Shown piece by piece: positions 43,361-52,447 of a stretch of DNA of 64,000 nt (positions are counted from its first letter, which is position 1; each line of letters starts with the position of its first letter). The notes under the pieces are model-generated. The model had not been told where the DNA came from. It did no database searches and saw only the letters and a program-made list of their open reading frames with translations. The position numbers and the translations under genes were made by a program. Origin of the DNA: JAAYZH01 sp964479695 (GTDB lineage Bacteria; Bacillota; Clostridia; Saccharofermentanales; Fastidiosipilaceae); assembly GCA_964479695.1 (NCBI GenBank), contig CAYZSO010000005.1, positions 79,489 through 143,488 of the forward strand, in the 5' to 3' direction.

Positions 43361-44569
43361 ATGACTAAGAGCTATATTCTTGCTGCCCGCAGAACCCCAA
43401 TCGGTTCGTTCGGCGGTGCTTTGAAGGACGTTTCCGCTGCCCAATTGGGCATTACCGCGGCCAAAGCCGCCCTCTCCGACTCCTCTGTCGATCCGGCAGA
43501 GCTTAACGAAGTTCTGCTTGGCCACGTCCTCCCGGCGGGCCAAAAACAAGGGGTCGCCCGCCAGATTTCTCTAGGTTCCGGCGTACCGAAAGAAGTCCCC
43601 GCCTACGCGGTCAACATGGTCTGCGGCAGCGGTCTCAAAACCGTCATGCAAGCCGACGTCAACATCCGCGCCGGCGAAGGGGACCTCTATCTGGCCATGG
43701 GTGTGGAATCCATGTCGCAAGCACCCTTTCTCTTGCCGGGAACGGCGCGCACCGGTATCAAAATGGGAACCATCGAGATGCAGGACCACATGTTGGTTGA
43801 CGCCCTCATGGATCCTTTCGAGTCCATTCACATGGGTATCACCGCCGAAAACATTGCCGATCAATATGCCATTAGCAGGGAAGCCCAAGACGAATTCGCC
43901 ATGGAATCCCAGAAAAGAGCCATCGAAGCCGTCGATGGAGGCCATTTCGTCGAAGAAATCGTACCCGTCGACACCGTCGTCAAACGCCAAACCGTTGTCG
44001 TCGATACGGACGAATATCCCAACCGCAAAACGGATTTGGCCAAACTCTCAACCCTGCGCCCTGCCTTCCGCAAAGGCGGCAGCGTCACCGCCGGCAACTC
44101 GTCCGGTCTCAATGACGGTGCCGCAGCCGTCGTCATAGCATCTGAAACTTATGTGCGGGAGAAGAATCTTGCGCCTTTGGCCGAAATTATTGCCATCGGA
44201 CAGGGAGGAGTCGCCCCCGGCACGATGGGTATGGGACCCATTCCGGCCATTGCTCAGGCACTCGGGCGGGCAAACCTCACCTTGGCCGACATAGATGTCA
44301 TTGAACTGAACGAAGCCTTCGCCGCCCAAAGCCTAGGTGTCCTCCAAGAGCTTTCGCAAACGCACCATGTCCCCATGGATGATCTCTTAGCCCGGACCAA
44401 CCTCAACGGCGGAGCGATCGCCCTTGGACACCCGGTCGGCGCGTCCGGGACCAGAATTCTGGTGACGCTCCTTCACATCATGAAGCAGAGAAATCTGACC
44501 TACGGCCTGGCATCGCTGTGCATCGGCGGCGGTATGGGTACAGCGGTGATTGTAAAACGTGTAGAATGA
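43361..44569 (+). CDS. Acetyl-CoA acetyltransferase (thiolase)
   Basis: 402 residues. Nucleophile Cys88 in NMVCGSGLK; GGAIALGHPVGASGTRI carries the catalytic histidine and CIGGGMGTA the second cysteine. Either cleaves 3-oxoacyl-CoA to acetyl-CoA or condenses two acetyl-CoA. AAAGGA precedes the start. Last gene of the island; in the same direction as the rest. PAL1 copy 10 follows. Confidence 0.94.
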   Translation: MTKSYILAARRTPIGSFGGALKDVSAAQLGITAAKAALSDSSVDPAELNEVLLGHVLPAGQKQGVARQISLGSGVPKEVPAYAVNMVCGSGLKTVMQADVNIRAGEGDLYLAMGVESMSQAPFLLPGTARTGIKMGTIEMQDHMLVDALMDPFESIHMGITAENIADQYAISREAQDEFAMESQKRAIEAVDGGHFVEEIVPVDTVVKRQTVVVDTDEYPNRKTDLAKLSTLRPAFRKGGSVTAGNSSGLNDGAAAVVIASETYVREKNLAPLAEIIAIGQGGVAPGTMGMGPIPAIAQALGRANLTLADIDVIELNEAFAAQSLGVLQELSQTHHVPMDDLLARTNLNGGAIALGHPVGASGTRILVTLLHIMKQRNLTYGLASLCIGGGMGTAVIVKRVE

Positions 44570-44586
44570 GTGTGGACAGCCCACTT

Positions 44587-44624
44587 ACCACCGCAGAACT
44601 TTAAATTTAAAGTTCTGCGGTGGT
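44587..44624. repeat. PAL1 palindrome, copy 10, extended arms
   Basis: Perfect 38-bp palindrome, ACCACCGC...GCGGTGGT, after the thiolase gene. Confidence 0.95.
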
Positions 44625-44673
44625 GAGGACTGACCACAGAACCGACCGCTGACCCTGTAGAGTGAGTGTTGCG

Positions 44674-46710
44674 ATGACACAGGAAAACAACACAACCGAC
44701 GGAAAATTAACCGGAAAACCAACCGACGGAAAAACAACCGGAAAACCGACCGACGGAAAAACAACCGGAAAGTCAACCGGAAAATCAACGCATCCCCGCA
44801 AGATATCCCTTCTTGCAGGGATGGTTTTGATTGTTATTGTGTGTTGGGTTTTGCCGTTTATTTTGCTTTTGGTTACTTTTAACCATGTTTCGACTCAGAA
44901 TGTCACGCGGAATGTCAACCAACTGATTCAAACATCTGTGGAAAACGCTGCTGAAACTGTGGCGACGGATCTCGAGGATTTGATTCAGGATTCGTTTCGG
45001 GTGAATCAGTCCGGGGTGTTGAGGACGGCTTTGGCCACCTACTTACACAACACGGATGCAACGCAGAACCAACGGTTGGTAACGAACCTTACCAACACAG
45101 CCAACCAGGTCTTGAATCAGGAATTTGCCCGCAAAGATGATCTTCGCAGCGTGATGATCAACATGTTGGATGCAGGCGGGGGCAAGGGCGAGGGCGAAGG
45201 CGAGGGCGTGGATGCGGATGTGGGTGCGGCTTCGGAAGAGAGCTTGTCCTTCTACACGTATAACCCTATCCATGGGTCAATCGGTGATGTGAATTACTAT
45301 GAGCGGCATGTGCTTCCTCAGGTACTGGAATTGAGCCCGAATTTAGGGAATAACGTACGGTTTCTCAACGTTGACGGACACGTATATTTCGTTCGCAACC
45401 TGGTGAGTTTCATTACCAACTACGAACCCTATGCAGTGATGGCGGTGGAGATCATTCCGGAACGGGTTGCCGCTGTTTTCGATACCTTATCTTACACCCG
45501 CCTTGTTGAACTGAGCGTGGATCAGACGACGCTTATGACCGATCGTAGCTTAACGGCAGAGCAGGGGCAGCCGGGCGGCGAGAGTCCGGACCTGGGGCTC
45601 TTTGAGGTGAATGGTTCTTGGGACACGTCAAGGTTTAGCTTGAGTTATCACGTGTTGAGTGACCCGGCGGAGCTTTTGAGTCAGGAGCGGGAATGGTCAC
45701 AGCTGATTGTGGGCTTGCTGTTTCTCCTGATCCCGCTGACGGCGGTGGTCATCATTTTTTTCCACAGACAAGTGACTCGCCCGATCAAAGAGCTCACCAC
45801 GATGAGTAATCAGGTTGAGGAAGGTAAATTCGGTGTGCAAACCGATGTCGACCGGATGGGCAGCAGGGAATTTGCAGATCTTGCCGGGAATTTCAACACG
45901 ATGTCGACGAAGTTGCAGAATCAGTTCGAGCGGATTTACCGTGAGGAAATCACCCTCCGCGACGCAAAATTGAAGACTCTCCAGAGCCAAATCAACCCCC
46001 ATTTCCTCGGAAATACGCTGGAAACGATCAATTGGCAGGCCAGACTTCAGGGCGACACGGAGATCAGCAAGATGCTGGAAGCGCTGTCCACCATGTTGAA
46101 GGCGACCACCGATCGCAAGGAGGAGCCGTTTATCACTTTGGCGGAGGAACTCCGGTATACAGATGCGTACCTCACCATCATTCGCCAACGTTTAGGCCAA
46201 AGACTCCAAGTCCACCAAGAGATTGACCCGGAACTTCTTACGAGACAGCTGCCGCGGTTGATTCTGCAGCCGATCGTCGAAAATGCGGTTGAGCACGGTG
46301 CCTTTCGCCAACAAAACAGCACTATTACTATCAGAGCTCGTGCGATTGATGACGATTGGTTCACGTTGGAAGTCCTGAACGACCGCCCTTTGAGCCCCCA
46401 GAACGAAGCCAGGATCGCGGCTCTCCTGGGTAGCGGTGGCGAAGCCGACTCAGCCGCCGTTGGGAAGGCCGAGAGGACCGGGAAGGACGAAAGGACCGGG
46501 AAGGCCGAGAGGGCCGGGAAGGACGAGAGAACCGGGCAGGCTGAGAAGACTTCGTCGGTGAACATCGGGATTCGCAACGTGAACGAGCGGCTCCATCTGT
46601 ATTTCGGCGAGGAGAATGGCTTGACCATTCGCAATGATGACCACGGGAACACCATTTCCACCCTGCGGATTCGGCGGAGTCCCGTGTGGCACGACCTGGC
46701 CGATTCGTGA
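44674..46710 (+). CDS. YesM-type sensor histidine kinase
   Basis: 678 residues. DGKTTGKPT repeats at the N-terminus (DNA 44690-44790), a membrane segment, a large extracellular domain containing a GKGEGEGEG insertion (45178-45215), a second membrane segment, HAMP, then the His_kinase domain with the phosphorylated histidine in QSQINPHFLGNTLE, and HATPase_c with PIVENAVEHG. Another repeat insertion, GKAERTGKDERTGKAER (46455-46550), splits the ATPase domain just before VNIGIRNVNERL. Pairs with the AraC-type regulator at 50422; senses an extracellular sugar or its binding protein. Confidence 0.9.
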   Translation: MTQENNTTDGKLTGKPTDGKTTGKPTDGKTTGKSTGKSTHPRKISLLAGMVLIVIVCWVLPFILLLVTFNHVSTQNVTRNVNQLIQTSVENAAETVATDLEDLIQDSFRVNQSGVLRTALATYLHNTDATQNQRLVTNLTNTANQVLNQEFARKDDLRSVMINMLDAGGGKGEGEGEGVDADVGAASEESLSFYTYNPIHGSIGDVNYYERHVLPQVLELSPNLGNNVRFLNVDGHVYFVRNLVSFITNYEPYAVMAVEIIPERVAAVFDTLSYTRLVELSVDQTTLMTDRSLTAEQGQPGGESPDLGLFEVNGSWDTSRFSLSYHVLSDPAELLSQEREWSQLIVGLLFLLIPLTAVVIIFFHRQVTRPIKELTTMSNQVEEGKFGVQTDVDRMGSREFADLAGNFNTMSTKLQNQFERIYREEITLRDAKLKTLQSQINPHFLGNTLETINWQARLQGDTEISKMLEALSTMLKATTDRKEEPFITLAEELRYTDAYLTIIRQRLGQRLQVHQEIDPELLTRQLPRLILQPIVENAVEHGAFRQQNSTITIRARAIDDDWFTLEVLNDRPLSPQNEARIAALLGSGGEADSAAVGKAERTGKDERTGKAERAGKDERTGQAEKTSSVNIGIRNVNERLHLYFGEENGLTIRNDDHGNTISTLRIRRSPVWHDLADS

Positions 46711-46758
46711 AGGTGGACAAGTGCGGAGCTTGAATCTGTCGCTTGAGTGAGGCAGAAT

Positions 46759-46778
46759 GCGGCTTTGGCCAAAGCCGC
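46759..46778. repeat. Best intergenic copy of the GGCTTTGGCCAAAGCC motif
   Basis: Perfect 20-bp palindrome GCGGCTTTGGCCAAAGCCGC between the kinase gene and the sugar-binding protein gene; no reading frame needs it. Confidence 0.95.
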
Positions 46779-46965
46779 CCCCAACTAATCCATAGCGTGC
46801 TAGTCAAATCAACTAAGGAGGCAGTAGGCGAAATGCCAAAATCAGGCAATAATAGCCAAAATTAATCATGTTTTTCCCGTTCCGAACTTGCTATGCTTGA
46901 CCTGAAATGAGGCTATGACTCTCAATGGAACTCATGGCCACCCACTATTTTAGGAGGAAAATCGC

Positions 46966-48369
46966 ATGAAAAAACAAATGATCGCCTCTACGCTCGCTTT
47001 GGCGATGACGCTCGGCCTCTTCGCCGGCTGCGGCACCAGCGGCACAACGGCCGGGAACACGACCGGACAGGCCGGCCAGACAACACCGGCCGGAACCACC
47101 GTGGCCGGCACGACGGTGGCCGGCACGACCGCTGGTGCGGCACCGGTTAGCCTGGTTGTCGTCACTTCGTTTGGCGGTGATGACGGGAATCGCCAGAACT
47201 ATGAAGATGGCTACAAAGCGTGGGAGCAGAAGACGGGGAACACGGTTCGTGACGCTTCAGCTACCTCGAATGAACAGTGGAAAGCGCAGGTGCTGTCTGA
47301 CTTTGAAACCGGCAGTGAGCCGGACGTCCTCTTTTTCTTTAATGGCGTCGACGCGAATCCTTTGGTTCAGGGAAACAAGGTGGTTTCTATTGATGAAATC
47401 AGAACAGAATTTCCTGACTACGCCAGCAATATGGATGACGCGAAATTAGGCGCTTCGCCTGCCGATGGGAAGAATTATTCCATTCCGACGGCCGGTTACT
47501 GGGAGGGCTTGTTCGTCAACAAGACGGTTCTGGAAGCGGCTCAAGTTGAGGTGCCTGATGCCACAACGACCTGGGATGAGTTCTTGACGATGTGCCAGAA
47601 AATCAAAGACGCGGGCTACACTCCGATTGCGGCGTCTTTGGCCGAGGTCCCTCACTATTGGTTCGAATTTACCGTCCTCAACAACGGCAACCGCGCGGAA
47701 CATGAAATTGTCCCGAAGAGCTCGGCTGACCCGCAGTACAAGAACTGGGTGGCAGGCCTCAATGACATCAAAGAACTCTATGACAAAGGCTTTTTCCCTG
47801 TAAACACGCTGACGGCAACGGACGCGGAAACCTTCCAGATGATGGCGGATGACAAGGCGGCTTTTGCAATCGACGGCTCTTGGAAAATGGGCTGGTTCGC
47901 CGGTTCCGTGGATGCGTCCGGCAACGAGGTCCCCGGTAACGTGGATGATCTCAGCCGTTACACAGTAACGTATGTACCCGGTAAAGGGGAGCGCGCGGCG
48001 ACCGACATGATCGGCGGACTTTCCATGGGTTATTACATCACTCGAAAAGCGTGGGATGATCCGGCGAAAAGAGCGGCTGCTGTGAGTTTCGTCGAAGCGA
48101 TGACGACCGATGAGATGGTTGGCAAAATGGCCGGCGGTACGGCGGTGACGGCTTTGAAGGCGGGAACCCCACCGGCTGCGGACCCGAATTCCTTGGTTCT
48201 GGATGCTCTGGCCATGCTGAAAGGCTCGACCGGCACGGTCTCGGCGGTACAGGACAAGCTCTCCAGTGAACAGAAAACCAAACTCCTGATCGATGATCTG
48301 AAGCTTGTTGCCAATGGCACGATCTCTGCTGAACAAGCGGTGGATGACACCTTAGCCCTGGCGAAATAA
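46966..48369 (+). CDS. Sugar ABC transporter binding lipoprotein (family 1)
   Basis: Lipobox FAGC (Cys22), a Gly/Thr linker with TTVAG repeats (DNA 47040-47140), then a family 1 solute-binding domain (SLVVVTSFGGDDGNRQNYEDG, EPDVLFFFNG). AGGAGG 8 bases before ATG. In the same operon as two MalFG-type permeases; no ATPase is encoded here, so a shared MsmK-type ATPase is expected. Specific sugar unknown. Confidence 0.92.
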   Translation: MKKQMIASTLALAMTLGLFAGCGTSGTTAGNTTGQAGQTTPAGTTVAGTTVAGTTAGAAPVSLVVVTSFGGDDGNRQNYEDGYKAWEQKTGNTVRDASATSNEQWKAQVLSDFETGSEPDVLFFFNGVDANPLVQGNKVVSIDEIRTEFPDYASNMDDAKLGASPADGKNYSIPTAGYWEGLFVNKTVLEAAQVEVPDATTTWDEFLTMCQKIKDAGYTPIAASLAEVPHYWFEFTVLNNGNRAEHEIVPKSSADPQYKNWVAGLNDIKELYDKGFFPVNTLTATDAETFQMMADDKAAFAIDGSWKMGWFAGSVDASGNEVPGNVDDLSRYTVTYVPGKGERAATDMIGGLSMGYYITRKAWDDPAKRAAAVSFVEAMTTDEMVGKMAGGTAVTALKAGTPPAADPNSLVLDALAMLKGSTGTVSAVQDKLSSEQKTKLLIDDLKLVANGTISAEQAVDDTLALAK

Positions 48370-48375
48370 GGGCTG

Positions 48376-48523
48376 CGTGCGAGTTGCGTGCGAGTTACGT
48401 GCGATTCGAAAGTGAGTCGCACGACCTGCACGACCTGCACACGGCTCGCACGCTGCACACAATCTAATAACGAAAATTGAACAGGCAAGCAGAGCCGGAA
48501 CGAAACGCCGGCTTTGCCTGCCT
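48376..48523 (+). promoter_or_regulatory. Inverted repeats between binding-protein and permease genes
   Basis: GCGTGCGAG near 48376 and CTCGCACGC near 48446 can pair, and a second imperfect 17-bp stem spans 48482-48523 (CAGGCAAGCAGAGCCGG with its near-complement). Such stems after binding-protein genes commonly protect the upstream mRNA and reduce read-through; that role is inferred. Confidence 0.55.
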
Positions 48524-48540
48524 ACTGGAGATTAAGGCGC

Positions 48541-49437
48541 ATGGCAAACCTCTCGACGATTTACAAGAATAAGAAACCGCTTGTGGTATTTTTAGTGCCG
48601 GCATTTGCATTTCTTCTGCTGTACCTGTTTTATCCTTTCTTGCGGAATATTGTGGATAGTTTCCGCGATGTCCCGGGGCTCGGCATGCCGGCCACCGGCT
48701 GGAATGAACCTTGGTACAGTAATTATCAAAAAATGCTGACCGATCCCAATATGGCGACGGCTTTTCGTAACACGATGATTATGATTGCGGCAACGATCGT
48801 CTTCCAGGTCGGAATCGCACTCTTTTTGGGCTTCTTGGTCGACGAAATCAGGCGCGGCGCGGTTTTCTTCCGCACCGTGTATTTCTTCCCTATTGTGATT
48901 TCCGCCACCGCACTCGGTTTGATGTTCAACCTGATCTTCCTCTATGACGGCGGCATGCTGAACCAGCTGTTGCTGCGCTTTGGCCTAATCAAAGAAAATA
49001 TTGATTGGAAAGGGGAGAACCTCTGGCTGTTCACGATGCTGACCCCGGTCATGTGGCAATATGTTGGCTATTATTTTGTCATCCTTGTCACGGGGCTCAA
49101 CAATATTTCTGAGGATGTCAAAGAAGCCGCCCGCATCGACGGTGCCGGCAGCTGGCAGATGGTACGCTACATCAAATTTCCCCTCCTGCGTAACACGCTG
49201 AATACCTGCCTGATTCTGGCGATTACTGGAGCAATCAAGGTCTTCGACCTCCCCTGGACCATGATGCCGAACGGGATGCCGCTCGACAAGTCCTGGCTCC
49301 TCGGCACCTACATGTTTAAGCAGACGATGTTATCCAAAGACATCGACTATGCCAGCGCGATCGCGGTTTTCATTGTTGTTCTGGGCGTCGTCATCAGTCG
49401 CGTGGCCAACACCATCTTCAAAGATGCGGATTACTAA
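48541..49437 (+). CDS. Sugar ABC permease, MalF/UgpA type
   Basis: 298 residues, about six membrane segments, EAA loop VKEAARIDGAGSWQMVRYIKFPLL. ATG 48541 is chosen over the frame start at 48514. Followed after 12 bases by the partner permease. Confidence 0.93.
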   Translation: MANLSTIYKNKKPLVVFLVPAFAFLLLYLFYPFLRNIVDSFRDVPGLGMPATGWNEPWYSNYQKMLTDPNMATAFRNTMIMIAATIVFQVGIALFLGFLVDEIRRGAVFFRTVYFFPIVISATALGLMFNLIFLYDGGMLNQLLLRFGLIKENIDWKGENLWLFTMLTPVMWQYVGYYFVILVTGLNNISEDVKEAARIDGAGSWQMVRYIKFPLLRNTLNTCLILAITGAIKVFDLPWTMMPNGMPLDKSWLLGTYMFKQTMLSKDIDYASAIAVFIVVLGVVISRVANTIFKDADY

Positions 49438-49449
49438 GGGAGGTCATGC

Positions 49450-50412
49450 ATGAGTAAATCAAACACCCAGCGTACCTCCAGCCAGCGTACCTCCAGCCAG
49501 CGTACCTCCAGTAATTCAACCGCTCAACACCGCCCCGGCAATTTACGTGCCAAGCGTGCCAAGCAGCGCCGGCTGCCCGGTATGATCCTCCGCTACCTGA
49601 TTCTGGGGCTGTGGGCCGTTGGAACAATTTACCCATTCGTGTGGGTCACGCTGAATTCTTTCAAGCAAAAAGGCAAGATCCTATCCAATTCCTTCTCGCT
49701 GCCGATCGGCGCGGATTTCACTTGGGACAATTACCGGACCGCGTTTGACCGCGTGGACATCGGGACGGCCTATCTCAACAGTTTCGTGATTTCATCGACC
49801 GTTACGCTCTTGGTCATCTTGTTGGGCGGTCTCGCCGCGTATGGTCTGGCGCGGTACAATTTCCGTCTCAAAAAGTTCCTGCAAACACTGGTGGTTGCCG
49901 CCATGATGTTCCCGGTTTTTGCCACGATCATTCCTGTTTTCAGCATGGAAAGCGCCTGGGGCATCACCAATACAGACAACCGTTTGCTGACCTGGCTGTC
50001 CATCATCCTGCCCCAAACCGCAGGGAATCTGACCTTCGCGATCGTCGTGCTCATGGGCTATATTCGTGGGATTCCGTTGGATTTTGAAGAAGCCGCTTAT
50101 CTGGAGGGTTCGAGCGTCTTTGGCCTATACTTCAAAGTCATCATCCCCCTAGCCAAACCCAGCTTCGCAACTGTGGCCATTTTCGTCTTCCTCTGGAGCT
50201 ACAATGATCTGTTTTCGCAGATGTTTTTCCTTCGCTTCCGGGAAACCTTCACGATCACGAGGCTCCTCAACGAAATTTCGAGTCAAGCCGGCACCAATTA
50301 CGGTCTGATGGCCACAGCTGTGGTCCTCGCGGTGGGTCCCGTGCTGCTGATCTATTCGCTCCTGCAGAAAAATATCATCAAAGGTTTGACGGCCGGTGCG
50401 ATCAAGGGGTAA
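49450..50412 (+). CDS. Sugar ABC permease, MalG/UgpE type
   Basis: 320 residues with six hydrophobic segments and EAA loop FEEAAYLEGSSVFGLYFKVIIPLA. The first ~25 residues hold three QRTSS units (15-bp tandem repeat, DNA 49463-49520), followed by a basic stretch and the first membrane helix. AGGGAGG lies 8 bases before the ATG. Confidence 0.93.
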   Translation: MSKSNTQRTSSQRTSSQRTSSNSTAQHRPGNLRAKRAKQRRLPGMILRYLILGLWAVGTIYPFVWVTLNSFKQKGKILSNSFSLPIGADFTWDNYRTAFDRVDIGTAYLNSFVISSTVTLLVILLGGLAAYGLARYNFRLKKFLQTLVVAAMMFPVFATIIPVFSMESAWGITNTDNRLLTWLSIILPQTAGNLTFAIVVLMGYIRGIPLDFEEAAYLEGSSVFGLYFKVIIPLAKPSFATVAIFVFLWSYNDLFSQMFFLRFRETFTITRLLNEISSQAGTNYGLMATAVVLAVGPVLLIYSLLQKNIIKGLTAGAIKG

Positions 50413-50421
50413 ATTGGCGCT

Positions 50422-51336
50422 ATGTACAGAGTAGTCATTGTGGATGACGAGGAAACCATCGTCACGGGTCTCCGGAAGCTCCTCCCCTGGGCGAACTATC
50501 GCTGTGAAGTGGTAGGGACAGCCACGAATGGGGTAGAAGCGTTGGCTTTGGCCAAAGCCGCCTCCCCCCACATCCTCTTCACAGATATCGCTATGCCCGG
50601 TATGGACGGCCTCACCATGATTGCTGCCTTACGCAGCGAGTACCCCACCATGGAAATCGCCATCCTGAGCGGTTACCCCTATTTTTCCTATGCTCAAAAG
50701 GCCATCGAACTCGGCGTCACGGGCTACATCATCAAGCCCAGCCGCATGGAGGAACTGGAAACCATCCTCGCCAAAATGGTCGCCAACCTTGACCACCGCC
50801 TCGCCTCCGGTGCGGAGGCCACCACCACGAGGGCGGAGGCGGCTTCCGCCGCGTCGGAAGCTGTTGTGGAAGCTGATGCAGGCGCCTCTGCGGAAGCTGT
50901 TGCAGGCGCCTCTGCGGAAGCCGTTGCGGGCGCCGCGTCGACGGAAGAAGTTGTGGGCACCACGTCGACGGATGAAGTAGCAACATCCGAAACCGCAGAC
51001 GAAGAGCCAACCAAAGCCAACAACTTCATCTGTAATGAGGCGCTGAAATTTATGCAAACCCATTTCGCCGAACCACTCACACTCACCGAAGTCGCAGAAC
51101 ACGTCTACGTGAGCCCGTGGCATCTGTCGAAATTGCTCTCACGCTATTGCGGGCAGAATTTCAATGAAATACTAAACCATCTCCGCATCGAGGAAGCAAA
51201 AGTCCTGCTTCGCAACCCGGCACATCGGATCAACGATATCAGCGAACAGGTCGGCTTCAGTGACGTCGCTCATTTCTCTCGAACCTTCAAAAAATTCTGC
51301 GACGTCAGCCCGAACGAATACCGTAATCAGTTATGA
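50422..51336 (+). CDS. YesN-type response regulator, AraC output domain
   Basis: Receiver with IVDDEE and phospho-acceptor Asp55 (FTDIAMPG), then a linker of Ala/Glu/Ser/Val repeats (EAVAGASA units, DNA 50815-50985), then a double helix-turn-helix AraC domain (LTEVAEHVYVSPWHLSKLL, INDISEQVGFSDVAHFSRTFKK). Starts 9 bases after the permease. With the YesM-type kinase it should control this uptake operon. A full GGCTTTGGCCAAAGCC copy (50544-50559) is translated as ALAKA. Confidence 0.92.
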   Translation: MYRVVIVDDEETIVTGLRKLLPWANYRCEVVGTATNGVEALALAKAASPHILFTDIAMPGMDGLTMIAALRSEYPTMEIAILSGYPYFSYAQKAIELGVTGYIIKPSRMEELETILAKMVANLDHRLASGAEATTTRAEAASAASEAVVEADAGASAEAVAGASAEAVAGAASTEEVVGTTSTDEVATSETADEEPTKANNFICNEALKFMQTHFAEPLTLTEVAEHVYVSPWHLSKLLSRYCGQNFNEILNHLRIEEAKVLLRNPAHRINDISEQVGFSDVAHFSRTFKKFCDVSPNEYRNQL

Positions 51337-51356
51337 ACTGTAGACTCCCCGCCCAA

Positions 51357-51386
51357 CCGCAGAACTTTAAAAAGAAAGTTATGCGG
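51357..51386. repeat. PAL1 palindrome, copy 11, degenerate
   Basis: Arms CCGCAGAACTTT and AAAGTTATGCGG around a damaged centre (AAAAAG); the only clearly decayed full-length copy. Confidence 0.85.
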
Positions 51387-51523
51387 CGCGCGAAGCGCCT
51401 ATAGTTACCACACAATTTCTTCCACCGTATTACCCTAAAGTCATTACAGCACCGACCTTTGACGTCTCGTCGGTTACTTATTTTTATGCGATGCGCACGA
51501 GACCTTACCGGAGGTAATTGATT

Positions 51524-52447
51524 ATGAAAGCTCTCGTCATGCAGCAGCCAGGCACCGCGCACGATTTCACCATGCAGGAAATCCCAGTGCCAACGATTGG
51601 ACCCAATGAAGTTTTAGTTGAAGTACATGTTACGGCTTTGAACCGTGTGGACAGTGCCTTCCGGGCAGGGGCGTATACTCCGGCCAAAGGCTTCCCCGCT
51701 ATTTTGGGGGTTGATTTTTCAGGTGTTGTGGCCAAAGTCGGCGATGACGTCTCCGATTTTGTTCCGGGTGATGAAGTGTTTGTCCACGTCGACATGAGCA
51801 TGGGTGGTGGTTTGGCCGAGTTCGCCGCTGTCAGTGCCGAAAACGTCGTCAAGAAACCGGCTGATGTTTCTTTCGCCGAAGCGGCTACCCTGGGTATTAC
51901 CGCACTCACCGCCTACCAAATGGTCAACGAAACTGTGGCCGTGACGTCTAATGACACCGTACTCGTTCTGGGCGCCGCAGGTGGAGTGGGTTCTTTTACC
52001 GTTCAACTTGCGAAACTCAACGGCGCAACCGTTATTGCTTCAAGCAGCGGTAATGACGTGCTCCTGCGTACGCTTGGCGTCGACAGGGTAATAAACTACA
52101 CAGTGGAAGATCCGGGGACCGTGTTGGCACACCAAGTTGATGTGTTAATTGATACTTCAGGGCACGGCAACGAAGCATTGGGTGCCGTCAAGCGCGGCGG
52201 CCGAGCAGTTACTTGTGCCGGTGCTTTCGATGAAAAAGAGACCGCTGCCCGCGAAATTACCGCCAGCGGCTTTATGCATCGCGGTGACACGGCACAGATG
52301 GAGACGCTTGCGTCTTTGGTAGCGGACGGCAAGCTCAAGGTCGTAATCGAAAAAGAGTACCCCTTCACCGTTGAAGGGATTGCGAAAGCCTACGACAAAC
52401 TGGACGCAGGTCACACGGCCGGCAAGTTGATTGTCAAGGTGAAATAA
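51524..52447 (+). CDS. Zinc-free medium-chain oxidoreductase, quinone oxidoreductase-like
   Basis: 307 residues from ATG 51524 (GGAGG upstream). NADP-binding motif GAAGGVGSFTVQLAK, substrate-loop sequences LNRVDSAFRAG and PGDEVFVHVDMSMGGGLAEF; no catalytic zinc cysteines. It would reduce a quinone or enone with NADPH. Monocistronic; its TAA abuts the stop of the convergent GIY-YIG gene. Confidence 0.9.
   Translation: MKALVMQQPGTAHDFTMQEIPVPTIGPNEVLVEVHVTALNRVDSAFRAGAYTPAKGFPAILGVDFSGVVAKVGDDVSDFVPGDEVFVHVDMSMGGGLAEFAAVSAENVVKKPADVSFAEAATLGITALTAYQMVNETVAVTSNDTVLVLGAAGGVGSFTVQLAKLNGATVIASSSGNDVLLRTLGVDRVINYTVEDPGTVLAHQVDVLIDTSGHGNEALGAVKRGGRAVTCAGAFDEKETAAREITASGFMHRGDTAQMETLASLVADGKLKVVIEKEYPFTVEGIAKAYDKLDAGHTAGKLIVKVK

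Noticed and set aside
46711..46965. GGCTTTGGCCAAAGCC as terminator of the kinase gene
   Set aside because: The palindrome has no loop and no T-run, and the same sequence is common inside genes.
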